A stretch of 64,000 nt of DNA from Saprospiraceae bacterium. GTDB lineage: Bacteria > Bacteroidota > Bacteroidia > Chitinophagales > Saprospiraceae. This document shows positions 44,455-53,369 of the stretch, piece by piece. Positions within the stretch are counted from its first letter, which is position 1. The number at the start of each line of letters is the position of its first letter. The notes under the pieces were generated by a model. That model searched no databases. It had not been told where the DNA came from and saw only the letters and a list, made by a program, of their open reading frames with translations. Made by a program: the position numbers and the translations under genes. The stretch lies in contig JAHDGU010000002.1 of NCBI GenBank assembly GCA_020627535.1, positions 282,214-346,213 of the forward strand, in the 5' to 3' direction.

Positions 44455-45112
44455 AGACAAAATACTCCATCATATCAATGATATCTGCGAAGTCATCCTG
44501 GCAACTTTTGACGTCAGTGAGCTTAGGCAGATGCTCTGCGAAGAAAATCTGATTGTTGGCCATCTCAAACATATTGCTGGCTAGGCTGTGCGCATAGGGA
44601 AATGTAGGATTGTGATCAAGTAGTAGCTGCGATATGGTCTCAACAAGTTCTTTGTAGCTCGCAAAAAGTCCAGATCGATTCTCTTCATCGACTGCAGATG
44701 TGTGATAGCTCTTGGCGCCCTCCTTCACCATGATCTCATGGAGCAAGGCTTCATTGACATATGGCGTATGCGCGGAGTCCGACTTGGCTCTGACCATGAT
44801 ATTGATTAATATTTTGATCTTTTTCTCACTATCCGAGATATTCTTGGTCTCACTGATGATCAGATAATTCAACCACTCCCAATACCAACTGGTCAAGAAG
44901 AGGAGGAGCATGTGCTTATTGTCAAAGTAGCGATAGATCGACGACTCAGTGCTCTCGATCTTGGCGGCAAGTTTCTTGAATGTAAATGCCTCAAAACCAA
45001 GCTTATCGATCAAGAGAATGGCATTTTCAATGATCTTGCGTCCCAGTTCTGTATCCTGAGGATCTCTGAGAGAGAGACTGTCATTGAGATCAAATCGAAT
45101 GCCGTAGCTCAT
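44438..45112 (-). CDS. TetR/AcrR-family transcriptional regulator
   Basis: 224 residues from ATG 45112 (MSYGIRFDLNDSLSLRD). The helix-turn-helix lies at ~20-65: KIIENAILLIDKLGFEAFTF, KKLAAKIESTESSIYRYFDN and KHMLL, standard for TetR. The C-terminal helical ligand domain is divergent. The gene is divergent from sulP, and a 19-bp palindrome between them is a likely operator, so it probably represses sulP and itself. Confidence 0.85.
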   Translation of the reverse strand: MSYGIRFDLNDSLSLRDPQDTELGRKIIENAILLIDKLGFEAFTFKKLAAKIESTESSIYRYFDNKHMLLLFLTSWYWEWLNYLIISETKNISDSEKKIKILINIMVRAKSDSAHTPYVNEALLHEIMVKEGAKSYHTSAVDEENRSGLFASYKELVETISQLLLDHNPTFPYAHSLASNMFEMANNQIFFAEHLPKLTDVKSCQDDFADIIDMMEYFVFKILS

Positions 45113-45130
45113 GGTCGTGATTGTATCGTA

Positions 45131-45138
45131 CAAATATA
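45131..45138 (-). promoter_or_regulatory. Putative -7 element of the tetR promoter
   Basis: TATATTTG on the minus strand matches TAnnTTTG exactly, ~20 bp before the tetR start. A TTTG lies at 45154-45157, slightly close for a -33 box. Confidence 0.4.
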
Positions 45139-45177
45139 AGACAGTAGCTCTCACAAATCATAGCTTAGATATTTTCT

Positions 45178-45196
45178 ATGATAGCATTACTATCAT
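45178..45196. promoter_or_regulatory. TetR operator candidate between tetR and sulP
   Basis: ATGATAGCATTACTATCAT is a perfect inverted repeat with 7-bp arms and a 5-bp centre. It lies between the two -7 boxes and covers the expected -33 area of sulP, so bound TetR would block sulP transcription. Flanking CTATG and CATAG give a second partial pair of arms. Confidence 0.6.
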
Positions 45197-45210
45197 TAAA
45201 CATAGTTGCA

Positions 45211-45218
45211 TAACTTTG
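45211..45218 (+). promoter_or_regulatory. Putative -7 element of the sulP promoter
   Basis: TAACTTTG is an exact TAnnTTTG match, 30 bp before the sulP ATG. The -33 region falls within the palindrome at 45178-45196. Confidence 0.5.
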
Positions 45219-45248
45219 GTTACAGTCTTTTATCAACTACGCTCGATT

Positions 45249-46841
45249 ATGCAAAACCAAAATTTCTTCTCCAATTGGAAATCTGATCTCCCAGCGAGTA
45301 TTGTTGTATTTTTCGTTGCGATACCTCTCTGCTTGGGTATTGCGCTCGCTAGTGGTGCTCCTCTCTTTTCAGGATTGATTGCAGGCATCGTCGGTGGTAT
45401 TGTTGTCGGCGCGATCAGTGGCTCACAGATTGGTGTCAGTGGCCCAGCTGCAGGACTTGCAGCAATCGTCCTCCTCGCTATTGGCAATCTCGGTTACGAG
45501 AATTTCCTTCTGGCAGTAGTACTCGGTGGTGTGATCCAGCTCGCATTCGGTGCATTGCGCTTTGGTGTCATTGCCTACTATTTTCCGTCTGCGGTGATCA
45601 AAGGCATGCTGACGGGTATCGGATTGATCATCATTCTCAAACAGATCCCACACTTCTTCGGATGGGATGCTGATCCTGAAGGTGATTTTGCTTTCCAGCA
45701 AATGGATGGTGAAAATACCTTTAGCGAGATTTGGAACCTACGGCACCACATTGCTGCTGGACCGACACTCATTGCTTGTATTGCTCTCGGCATCCTCATA
45801 TTGTGGAATACGGTACTCACCAAGAAGGCTAAGATTTTCCAATTGATCCAAGGACCTCTGGTCGCAGTAGTGGTAGGTATACTCTTCTTCAACTTCACGA
45901 AGGGTAGCTCTCTGGGCATCATCAAAGACCACCTCGTCAATGTTCCAACACCGACCAATTTTGATTCTTTCATCGGTCAATTTAGCATGCCCAATTTCGG
46001 AGCGATCGTCAATCCGGCAGTATGGATTACGGCATTCACCATCGCGCTGGTGGCGTCACTCGAGACCCTGCTTTGTGTAGAAGCTACGGACAAGCTTGAC
46101 CCGCAAAAGAGAGTCACTCCGACCAATAGAGAATTGGTAGCTCAGGGTATAGGAAACATGGTCTCTGGCTTGATCGGTGGACTACCTATAACGCAAGTGA
46201 TCGTCAGATCAAGTGCCAATATCCAGTCTGGAGGTAAGACGAAGCTCTCAGCCATCTTCCATGGTTTCCTTCTTGTGACTTCCGTGCTCTTGATCCCTGG
46301 CCTCCTCAATATGATTCCACTCAGCGTCTTGGCAGCTATACTGCTCATCGTAGGCTTTAAGCTCGCCAAGCCGCGCCTCTTCAAAGAGATGTTCCAGCAA
46401 GGTTGGCAGCAATTCGTGCCATTTATCGTGACAGTGCTTGCCATCGTATTTACAGATTTGCTCAAAGGAATCGCTCTTGGCATGGCAGTCGGTATTGTCA
46501 TCATCCTTTACAAAAGCTATCAGAACTCACACTTCCTACACAAAGAGGATAGTGACGATGGTAGTAAAAAGGTCAAAATGACGCTTGCCGAGGAAGTCAC
46601 CTTCTTCAACAAAGGCGCCATCTTGAAGGAGCTTAACTGTCTAGAAGAAGGTACGCAGCTCGAGCTAGATGTATCCAATACCAAGTTCCTTGATCGTGAC
46701 ATCATTGAGATCCTAGACAACTTCTCTACCACTGCCAAGAGCAAAAACATCAATATCAAGCTCATGTCTAATAACGACGTCGTGATGAATCCAGAAAATT
46801 ATCTCGATTTCTTCTATGGCGACCAGAAAAAAAGAGCTTAG
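45249..46841 (+). CDS. SulP-family inorganic anion transporter with STAS domain
   Basis: 530 residues from ATG 45249 (MQNQNFFSNWKSDLPASIVV); upstream in-frame residues are not hydrophobic. About 12 membrane helices, with SulP signatures PLCLGIALASGAPLFSGLIA, GSQIGVSGPAAGLAAIV and GLIGGLPITQVIVRSSANIQ. A C-terminal STAS-like domain (~430-520) has GAILKELNCLEEGTQLELDV. The family carries sulfate, bicarbonate or other anions; this subfamily often transports bicarbonate, but the substrate cannot be decided here. Expression probably depends on the divergent TetR protein. Confidence 0.9.
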   Translation: MQNQNFFSNWKSDLPASIVVFFVAIPLCLGIALASGAPLFSGLIAGIVGGIVVGAISGSQIGVSGPAAGLAAIVLLAIGNLGYENFLLAVVLGGVIQLAFGALRFGVIAYYFPSAVIKGMLTGIGLIIILKQIPHFFGWDADPEGDFAFQQMDGENTFSEIWNLRHHIAAGPTLIACIALGILILWNTVLTKKAKIFQLIQGPLVAVVVGILFFNFTKGSSLGIIKDHLVNVPTPTNFDSFIGQFSMPNFGAIVNPAVWITAFTIALVASLETLLCVEATDKLDPQKRVTPTNRELVAQGIGNMVSGLIGGLPITQVIVRSSANIQSGGKTKLSAIFHGFLLVTSVLLIPGLLNMIPLSVLAAILLIVGFKLAKPRLFKEMFQQGWQQFVPFIVTVLAIVFTDLLKGIALGMAVGIVIILYKSYQNSHFLHKEDSDDGSKKVKMTLAEEVTFFNKGAILKELNCLEEGTQLELDVSNTKFLDRDIIEILDNFSTTAKSKNINIKLMSNNDVVMNPENYLDFFYGDQKKRA

Positions 46842-46868
46842 CGAATAAACCCTAGGTGGTAATTATCA

Positions 46869-46906
46869 AAAAAAGAGGCAGTCGATTGGCTTGCCTCTTT
46901 TTTTTG
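46869..46906 (+). terminator. Intrinsic terminator after sulP
   Basis: AAAAAAAGAGGCA pairs with TGCCTCTTTTTTTT across GTCGATTGGCT, giving a stem with a U-tract. It may act on both strands. Confidence 0.8.
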
Positions 46907-46947
46907 TGCTTCGCAACTCTCACCTACTCCGACTGTTTTGCTCGGTA

Positions 46948-48432
46948 ATGGACATAGGCATCATACTACCACACCAGCTTTACACAGATCACCCTCTACT
47001 CACTCTAGCATTGGACAAGATCTACTTGGTCGAGGAGCAGCTCTTCTTCCGCCAATATGCCTTTCACAAGCAGAAGATCGCCTATCATCGGGCTAGCATG
47101 CGATACTTTGCTGAGGAGTTGAGTAGTGTATCAAACTCAGAGTTGGAGTACATCAATGCCTCAGACCCACGCTCAGATATTCGCCAACTCATCTCAGGTC
47201 TCTCCAGCGGAGACATCTTGCATCTGATAGATCCTACTGATGACTGGATCGAACGTCGCTCGAGACATGCCTGCGAGAAACATGGACTAGATCTCACGAT
47301 CTACGACTCGCCCAATTTCATCAATACCCGAGAGGACCTCGGCACATGGCTGACCAAAGACAAGAAAAAATACTTCCAGACCAGCTGGTACAAAGAGCAA
47401 AGAAAAAAGCGCCACATCCTCATGGATCAGCGAGACGAGCCTCTTGGTGGCAAGTGGACATTTGACACAGAAAATCGCAAGCCTTGGCCTAAGAAGAAAA
47501 CGCCTCCTCATGTCCAGTTCCCCGACTGGACAGCCTATCATGAAGAAGCGAATGACTACACTGAGCAGCACTTTTCTGATAATCCTGGAGAAGTGTCACA
47601 GAACTTTTACTACCCTATTGATCGAGAATCTGCCTTGTCTTGGCTCGATCAGTTTCTCGAGCGAAGATTTCATGAATTTGGTCCCTACGAAGATGCCATC
47701 GTCGCCGGACAGGTCATCTTAAATCACTCAGTGCTGACTCCTATGCTCAATGTCGGCTTGCTATCGCCTGCCGAGATTCTCGACAAGAGCATTGCTTATG
47801 CGCTCGAGCATGATGTACCCATCAACTCCACAGAGGGATTTGTCAGACAGATCATGGGCTGGCGAGAATTTATCCGATTGATCTACTTGGCCAAAGGCCG
47901 CGAAGAACGAACGCGCAACTTCTGGGGCTTCAGTCGGAAGATTCCGCACTCCTTTTATGATGGGACCACAGGCATCACACCCATTGATGATGTGATCCGT
48001 CGCGTCCTTCGCACAGGATACTGTCATCACATTGAGCGACTCATGATTCTGGGCAACTTTATGTGTCTGTGCGAATTTGCCCCGGATGAGGTCTATCGTT
48101 GGTTCATGGAGATGTTCATCGATGCCTACGACTGGGTGATGGTCCCCAATGTCTATGGTATGAGTCAGTACGCCGATGGTGGGCTCATGTCAACGAAGCC
48201 TTACATCAGCGGCAGCAACTATGTCATCAAGATGAGCAACTATAGTCGTGGACCTTGGCAGGAGACTTGGGACGGCTTGTTCTGGCGATTCATGTCAACT
48301 CACCGAGAATTTTTCCTCAAGAATCCACGTCTGGGCATGTTGGTCAGGTCCTGGGACAAGATGAGCGCTGACAAGCGCCGGACACATCTCGATCATGCGG
48401 ATCAGTATCTCGCTCGTTTGGATAGTGCATAG
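46948..48432 (+). CDS. Cryptochrome/photolyase-related protein (FeS-BCP-like group)
   Basis: 494 residues from ATG 46948 (MDIGIILPHQLY). N-terminal Rossmann-like domain with IYLVEEQLFFRQYAFHKQKI and a C-terminal FAD-binding helical domain with FVRQIMGWREFIRLIY, CHHIERLMILGNFM, YDWVMVPNVYGMSQYADGG and TKPYISGSNYVIKMSNY. It belongs with PhrB-type prokaryotic (6-4) photolyases and cryptochromes. In FeS-containing members a Cys-x2-Cys and a later ACPF follow the SNY motif; here the region reads NYSRGPWQETWDGLFWRF without Cys, so the 4Fe-4S cluster may be absent. Role: repair or light sensing. Confidence 0.85.
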   Translation: MDIGIILPHQLYTDHPLLTLALDKIYLVEEQLFFRQYAFHKQKIAYHRASMRYFAEELSSVSNSELEYINASDPRSDIRQLISGLSSGDILHLIDPTDDWIERRSRHACEKHGLDLTIYDSPNFINTREDLGTWLTKDKKKYFQTSWYKEQRKKRHILMDQRDEPLGGKWTFDTENRKPWPKKKTPPHVQFPDWTAYHEEANDYTEQHFSDNPGEVSQNFYYPIDRESALSWLDQFLERRFHEFGPYEDAIVAGQVILNHSVLTPMLNVGLLSPAEILDKSIAYALEHDVPINSTEGFVRQIMGWREFIRLIYLAKGREERTRNFWGFSRKIPHSFYDGTTGITPIDDVIRRVLRTGYCHHIERLMILGNFMCLCEFAPDEVYRWFMEMFIDAYDWVMVPNVYGMSQYADGGLMSTKPYISGSNYVIKMSNYSRGPWQETWDGLFWRFMSTHREFFLKNPRLGMLVRSWDKMSADKRRTHLDHADQYLARLDSA

Positions 48433-48451
48433 ATCAGCCTATCTTGCAGCT

Positions 48452-49405
48452 ATGAAAGGTGGGCTGGCACTGACATATTTCTTTCTAGTTCTCGTGGCTT
48501 GTCAGCCAACTGTATCGACGTCAGAGCCAGCCAATCCCTGTGGCAGTATCCAACTGACAGTGCTTGGCATCGCACAAGATGCGGGTGCGCCTCAGATCTC
48601 CTGCAAGAGATCTTGCTGTGCTGACTGGAAGGGTCGATCCAAAGCCAAGGTCTCATCCATAGGGATCACGGATCCTGAGAATGGAAAGGCCTGGATATTT
48701 GACGCAAGTCCAGACTTCACAGCTCAGTGGGACATCCTCGTACAGACTCAACTCGCCGGCGCAGAAGCACCAGTACCATCAGGTATATTTCTCACTCACG
48801 CTCACATCGGTCACTATACAGGTCTCATGTACCTCGGCAAAGAAGCACTGGGCGCTCAGAAAGTACCTGTTCACTGTATGCCTCGGATGCGAGATTTCTT
48901 GGCCCATAGCGGCCCCTGGAGTCAGCTTGTCAACGACTCCAATATCATCCTCTCTCCCATGCTTCACCATCAAGCCATAAGCTTGCAAGATGGACTGGTG
49001 ATCACACCATTGCTCGTGCCACATAGAGATGAGTTCTCCGAGACAGTGGGCTATCATATTCAGGGGCCAAGTCAAGAGGCTCTCTTCATTCCGGACATTG
49101 ATAAGTGGGAACGCTGGAGTGAGTCTATCACAGACTGGATAGAGCGCGTAGACTATGCTTTTGTCGATGCGACGTTTTATAGTGGAGCCGAGCTTTGGGG
49201 TAGAGATATGAGCCAGATACCTCATCCATCAGTGCAAGAGAGCATGAAACTTTTTGACACGCTTCAAGCAAAGCACAGATCCAAGATCTACTTTATACAT
49301 ATCAATCATACCAATCCGCTCCTTGATCCTGGTAGTAAAGAATATCAGAATGTCATCGACAAGGGCTACCACGTAGCACAGGAAGGTATGACCTTATGCC
49401 TATAG
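48452..49405 (+). CDS. PqqB-like metallo-beta-lactamase-fold lipoprotein
   Basis: 317 residues from ATG 48452. The N terminus MKGGLALTYFFLVLVAC has a lipobox (LVAC), so it is probably a lipoprotein. The fold begins IQLTVLGIAQDAGAPQISC with a CKRSCC cluster and has the metal-site motif THAHIGHYTGLMYLG (HxHxxH), as in PqqB and related hydrolases. No other PQQ genes are nearby, so PQQ synthesis is unlikely. The ATG lies 20 bp after the photolyase stop. Confidence 0.8.
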   Translation: MKGGLALTYFFLVLVACQPTVSTSEPANPCGSIQLTVLGIAQDAGAPQISCKRSCCADWKGRSKAKVSSIGITDPENGKAWIFDASPDFTAQWDILVQTQLAGAEAPVPSGIFLTHAHIGHYTGLMYLGKEALGAQKVPVHCMPRMRDFLAHSGPWSQLVNDSNIILSPMLHHQAISLQDGLVITPLLVPHRDEFSETVGYHIQGPSQEALFIPDIDKWERWSESITDWIERVDYAFVDATFYSGAELWGRDMSQIPHPSVQESMKLFDTLQAKHRSKIYFIHINHTNPLLDPGSKEYQNVIDKGYHVAQEGMTLCL

Positions 49406-49421
49406 CTATCGTAGTCAGACC

Positions 49422-49437
49422 ATTTGGGCGAAAGCCC
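49422..49437 (+). repeat. Dispersed ATTT/GAAA hairpin motif, copy 5
   Basis: ATTT, stem GGGC, loop GAAA, stem GCCC. Intergenic, just after the lipoprotein gene. Confidence 0.75.
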
Positions 49438-49443
49438 TATCTC

Positions 49444-49483
49444 AAAAAAAAAAATGATCCTCCACCGCAAAGTGAAGGATCAT
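49444..49483 (-). terminator. Intrinsic terminator of the Omp28-like gene
   Basis: ATGATCCT (49454-49461) and AGGATCAT pair; on the minus strand the stem is followed by a T-run (A10 at 49444-49453), as expected downstream of the minus-strand gene. Confidence 0.75.
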
Positions 49484-49509
49484 CTAAAATCATCAGCAAG
49501 ACGGCTCTC

Positions 49510-51537
49510 CTACTGCTTGATAAAGCTTTTCATAGAGACACCCTCATCACTCCTGAGAGCTACCATGAAACTGCCCGCTGGTAGATCTGAAACATCTTGT
49601 GTGATCTGATTTGGGCCAGTTTCCAGTCCTATTTTTTCACTCAAGACGGTACGTCCTTGAAGATCAGTAATCTCCAATTGTAGATCTTGTGCCCTTTGGC
49701 TCTGGAAGCTCATGACGAGTTGATCTTGTACAGGATTGGGCGCGATTTGTAGATCTGACACGGTCTCCACAAGGTCTCTGCTTGAAGTGAGTAGACCATT
49801 GGCAATGGCATCTTCGATAGAGATCTGGTAGCCATTGTCAATATCTCTCGCCACATCAAGCAATGCAAATACAATGTGCATGTTCTTGGTATTGTACTCT
49901 TCTGGCACTTCATACTGGAATGTCATGACGCGCTCGTCACCAGGCTCCATGGCTTCGGCGAATACATCTCTCGTACCATTGACTCCAAGTGGAATGGCTC
50001 GCGCGACATGATCATAGACCATCTGCGATGCTGGCACTACACTTGGTAGGTTTTCGTAGCCGCCCATCTCACCATTGGCTCCTCCTGCGTAGTAATTGGC
50101 CTGTGCGTAACCGCTACCAGTGCCTGTCACGCCGTCCTCCAACATCATCATCGCAATACTATTGAGCCTTGTGAGGCGCTCATGCGCTGTGACGAGTAGT
50201 GAGACATGTAGTAGTCTATCATTATCCGCATCCCACTCTGCACCTACTTCAAACTCAGCTGCCATGCCTTCTGACATGTACTGGAGGAATGGTAGCTCGA
50301 GGTGAGCTTGAATGGCGAAGCCAGGATCAGCGGACTTTCTCATCACAGTGGCAGCAGGGTATCCCTGAAAACCCAGTTGACCATCATAGCCAGGCACGAC
50401 CATGGGATCACCATTGTGCACCGCAATTCCGATAAATCGATCACCATACTTCTCCACCAGTCTATCCAAGAAGACAGCTCCTCGGGGACACCATCCACAC
50501 CATGTGCCGGTACCTTCTTCTACGATGACGCTCTTGCCGGGTACTGGTGTGACGCCGAGCATGCGACCGCTGGTCTTGCTATTGCATGGAGATTCATCTG
50601 CCATACCAGCATTGAGATCGATGACCTCGATCTGGACATCATTGACACCCTCTGCAAGCTCATAAGCCTCTGGCGCTGTAAAGTCTACCGACTCGCCTTG
50701 TGCTAGACTCAGCCCTTCTAGGACAAAACTGCGTGGGCCATCAGCGTACTGTACTTCCAGTGTCGCTTCTGTGATAGTCTCCGTACCGAGATTGCGCAGT
50801 GTACCTCTGATCTCCTCTGTCATTCCTGTAAAGCCTCCTACACTGAGGGCCTCCGTGGACACCACTGCGTCAAATGACTTTGTCGCGACTTCCTCTTCCC
50901 ATGTGAAACTGACATCATCAATATAGTAGTCATGTCCTAGTAATGGATAAAGATTGAGAGATGCCAGGCTGTTGATCTCATTGGAGAAGTTACCAAGACA
51001 CTCTCCGTCCACAAAGACTTGCCATAGATTATTGGTCAAGTCGATCTCGTAGGAGACTGTAATCCAGGTATCGGCTGTGAAGCCAGTGGCTAGCGTCAGC
51101 GCATTGTTGCCATCTGTAAATTGTAGATCACCATTGGGCAAGAAGTAGCAGTTGTGCGACCACACCGCGCCTATAGCCTGCTCGCCCTGAAAATTCCAGT
51201 AGGCACCAGCACCTTCCGACACCTTCACATTCATAGAGAGGGTAAAGAGACCATTTTCAAATTTTTGGCCGAAAGGCAGCACGATATCCACTGGTCCGCC
51301 ATTGGCTGCGGAAGATGAAAATCTGATGGACTTTTCACCGCCAGCCGCATCCGTGTCAATGACTCTGACATCATCCGCACCTCCACTTGTGCCACTCCAT
51401 GTGACCCAGTCGTCAGAGCTGACAGCCAGAAAGGAGCCTGCTGCATAGCTCTCAAAGTCATCGCTAAACTCGACTTGAGCAAGCAAAAATTGCCAAGAGC
51501 AAAGCGCTCCGAGCGTCAATAGGTAAAATTTCTTCAT
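49510..51537 (-). CDS. Omp28-like protein with thioredoxin-like domain and T9SS type A sorting domain
   Basis: 675 residues; signal peptide ends at FLLAQ. A LamG/ConA-like domain at ~20-220 (VEFSDDFESYAAGSFLA, YYIDDVSFTW), an Ig-like region (~225-330), then a thioredoxin-like domain with GTGTWCGWCPRGAVFLDRL (Cys-x2-Cys ~346-349) typical of Omp28-related outer-membrane proteins. The last ~80 residues (IAPNPVQDQLVMSF, LEITDLQGRTV, LPAGSFMVAL, KSFIKQ) are a type A sorting domain for T9SS. It is likely a surface thiol-disulfide or redox protein. It is a predicted PorX-regulated cargo. Confidence 0.9.
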   Translation of the reverse strand: MKKFYLLTLGALCSWQFLLAQVEFSDDFESYAAGSFLAVSSDDWVTWSGTSGGADDVRVIDTDAAGGEKSIRFSSSAANGGPVDIVLPFGQKFENGLFTLSMNVKVSEGAGAYWNFQGEQAIGAVWSHNCYFLPNGDLQFTDGNNALTLATGFTADTWITVSYEIDLTNNLWQVFVDGECLGNFSNEINSLASLNLYPLLGHDYYIDDVSFTWEEEVATKSFDAVVSTEALSVGGFTGMTEEIRGTLRNLGTETITEATLEVQYADGPRSFVLEGLSLAQGESVDFTAPEAYELAEGVNDVQIEVIDLNAGMADESPCNSKTSGRMLGVTPVPGKSVIVEEGTGTWCGWCPRGAVFLDRLVEKYGDRFIGIAVHNGDPMVVPGYDGQLGFQGYPAATVMRKSADPGFAIQAHLELPFLQYMSEGMAAEFEVGAEWDADNDRLLHVSLLVTAHERLTRLNSIAMMMLEDGVTGTGSGYAQANYYAGGANGEMGGYENLPSVVPASQMVYDHVARAIPLGVNGTRDVFAEAMEPGDERVMTFQYEVPEEYNTKNMHIVFALLDVARDIDNGYQISIEDAIANGLLTSSRDLVETVSDLQIAPNPVQDQLVMSFQSQRAQDLQLEITDLQGRTVLSEKIGLETGPNQITQDVSDLPAGSFMVALRSDEGVSMKSFIKQ

Positions 51538-51670
51538 AGTTGAATTGTTGATTGATAGATTACAGAACCTGCAAGCAGCCTCAAGGAGCCTTTACTTGCG
51601 GGCCGGTCGAAGATAATGAAACCCGCGTAGAAGAAAAAATCTAGAATAGCAAGAGCTTTGTCGGACAGTC

Positions 51671-52633
51671 ATGGCAGAGATCAGCACAGATATACATCGC
51701 GCCATCAATCTACTCCAAGCAGGAGAGGTAGTGGCAATCCCAACAGAGACGGTCTATGGTCTGGCCGGCAATGCCATAGATCCGCAGGTAGTGAGTAAGA
51801 TCTTTGAGATCAAGGAGCGACCCAGTTTTGATCCGCTGATCATGCACAGCGATCGCCTGAGCAAAATCGAGTCATACCTGGCTGATATCCCTGAGCCTCT
51901 CGCGCATCTCTTGTCCATCTACAGTCCAGGACCGCTGACTGTACTTCTCAAGCGCAAGTCATCCGTGCCAGACATCACCTGCAGCGGGCTAGAAAAGGTT
52001 GCAGTGCGGATTCCCAGCCATCCGGTGACAAGAGCTTTGCTTGAGGCAATTGACTTTCCACTTGCTGCACCGAGTGCTAATCCTTTTGGCTATATCAGCC
52101 CGACGACTGCCCAGCACGTGCAAGACCAGCTTGGGGACAAGATCCGCATGATCCTAGATGGAGAAGCAAGTGCCATCGGCCTAGAGAGCACCGTCATAGA
52201 CTGGCGTGATGAGATGATCGTCATCCTCCGACAAGGTGCCGTCACAGCTGAGGATATCCGCTCACATGGCTATGAGGTCCAGCTACAAGCATCAAGCAGC
52301 AATCCTAGTAGTCCAGGAATGCTCTCAAGTCACTATGCGCCACGCACTGCGCTGAGTCTAGATCCTCTGCCCGCAGTACTTGATCACTATGATACAGAGG
52401 ACATCGCATATTTAGGCTTTCGCCAAAATGTACAGGAGCTTCCACAAGACCAACAGTACTTGCTGAGTCCCTCTGGGAATATGCAGGAAGCTGCGCAACG
52501 GCTTTTTGCACTGATGCGCCAGCTAGATCAAGGTCCTCACAAGATCATCGTCTGTCAACTCTTGCCAGAAGAAGGGCTCGGAAGAGCCATCAATGACAAG
52601 TTGAGACGGGCAGCTCATGGGAGTGGGATATGA
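51671..52633 (+). CDS. tsaC: L-threonylcarbamoyladenylate synthase (TsaC/Sua5)
   Basis: 320 residues. The YrdC core (~5-190) has LLQAGEVVAIPTETVYGLAG, FEIKERPSFDPLIMH, and PLTVLLKRKS, followed by RIPSHPVTRALLEAIDFPLA, PSANPFGYISPTTA, and LESTVIDW. A C-terminal Sua5 domain (~200-320) makes this the longer Sua5-type form (PGMLSSHYAPRTAL). The enzyme makes threonylcarbamoyl-AMP for the t6A37 modification of ANN-decoding tRNAs. A divergent hairpin motif copy lies at 52414-52429. Confidence 0.9.
   Translation: MAEISTDIHRAINLLQAGEVVAIPTETVYGLAGNAIDPQVVSKIFEIKERPSFDPLIMHSDRLSKIESYLADIPEPLAHLLSIYSPGPLTVLLKRKSSVPDITCSGLEKVAVRIPSHPVTRALLEAIDFPLAAPSANPFGYISPTTAQHVQDQLGDKIRMILDGEASAIGLESTVIDWRDEMIVILRQGAVTAEDIRSHGYEVQLQASSSNPSSPGMLSSHYAPRTALSLDPLPAVLDHYDTEDIAYLGFRQNVQELPQDQQYLLSPSGNMQEAAQRLFALMRQLDQGPHKIIVCQLLPEEGLGRAINDKLRRAAHGSGI
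52414..52429 (-). repeat. Dispersed ATTT/GAAA hairpin motif, imperfect copy 6
   Basis: On the minus strand: ATTT, TGGC, GAAA, GCCT; one mismatched outer pair. Inside tsaC. Confidence 0.45.
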
Positions 52634-52681
52634 TCTGCAAAAAGCCCCAGAATACCACTATCACATTAAGTACTAAGTCGC

Positions 52682-52720
52682 TATCTTTGCCCTCCTTTTG
52701 ACGAGACCGCGTATGCGGTC
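52682..52720 (+). promoter_or_regulatory. Putative promoter box and leader hairpin of rpmI-rplT
   Basis: TATCTTTG (52682-52689) matches the -7 consensus. The leader holds a hairpin GACCGC-gtat-GCGGTC (52705-52720) close to the rpmI start. L20 represses this operon in other bacteria by binding its leader; whether this small stem does so is unknown. Confidence 0.4.
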
Positions 52721-52739
52721 ACCTATAAAAGCGTGAGTC

Positions 52740-52937
52740 ATGCCAAAGATGAAGACACACTCCAGTGCAAAGAAAAGATTCAAAGTCACTGGATCAGGAA
52801 AGATTAAAAGACGCAGAGCTAAGACTAGCCACATGATGCGCAACAAGTCTAAAAAAGCCAAGAAAAGGCTACGCACAGCCACTGGCCTTTCGGCTGGAGA
52901 CGAGCGCCGTGTACTACATATGCTCACGCTGAGATAA
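52740..52937 (+). CDS. rpmI: 50S ribosomal protein L35
   Basis: 65 residues, the usual length: [28 protein letters not shown] and [20 protein letters not shown]35 binds 23S rRNA in the large subunit. It is followed by rplT after 87 bp. infC, the usual upstream partner (infC-rpmI-rplT), is not next to it; tsaC occupies that position. Confidence 0.97.
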   Translation: MPKMKTHSSAKKRFKVTGSGKIKRRRAKTSHMMRNKSKKAKKRLRTATGLSAGDERRVLHMLTLR

Positions 52938-53024
52938 GTCTACTCAAAAAAGAAAACTATTGTTTCATGGCCGGTAGGATCCAAGTAGCAATGAAGCTCC
53001 CTATCGCGCACCAAACACCATATC

Positions 53025-53369
53025 ATGCCAAGATCAGTCAACGCAGTCGCTTCTAGAAATAGAAGAAGAAAAATTCTCAAAGCCGCCAAAGGATACTATG
53101 GCGCACGTAAGAATGTCTATACTGTAGCTAAGAATGCTGTCGAAAAAGCACTTTGCTATGCCTACAGAGACAGACGCAATAAGAAACGTACATTCCGCAG
53201 ACTATGGATCACACGTATCAATGCAGCTGCTCGCCAAGAAGGCATGACCTATAGCACACTGATGCACGGAATCAGCAAAGCTGGCATCGAGCTCAATCGT
53301 AAAGTCCTAGCGGATCTTGCGATGAACCACCCTGAGGCTTTCAAAGCAGTGGTGGCTAAGGCGAAGTAG
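53025..53369 (+). CDS. rplT: 50S ribosomal protein L20
   Basis: 114 residues: [56 protein letters not shown] and [21 protein letters not shown]20 binds 23S rRNA early in assembly of the large subunit and represses its own operon in several bacteria. Length is normal. Confidence 0.97.
   Translation: MPRSVNAVASRNRRRKILKAAKGYYGARKNVYTVAKNAVEKALCYAYRDRRNKKRTFRRLWITRINAAARQEGMTYSTLMHGISKAGIELNRKVLADLAMNHPEAFKAVVAKAK

Noticed and set aside
48438..48451. PQQ biosynthesis operon
   Set aside because: Only a PqqB-like MBL protein is present; no pqqA, C, D or E nearby, and it is a predicted lipoprotein.
52881..52896. Further copy of the ATTT/GAAA hairpin in rpmI
   Set aside because: The stem GGCC/GGCT is broken and the flanking AAAT is missing; likely coincidence of conserved GLSA codons.
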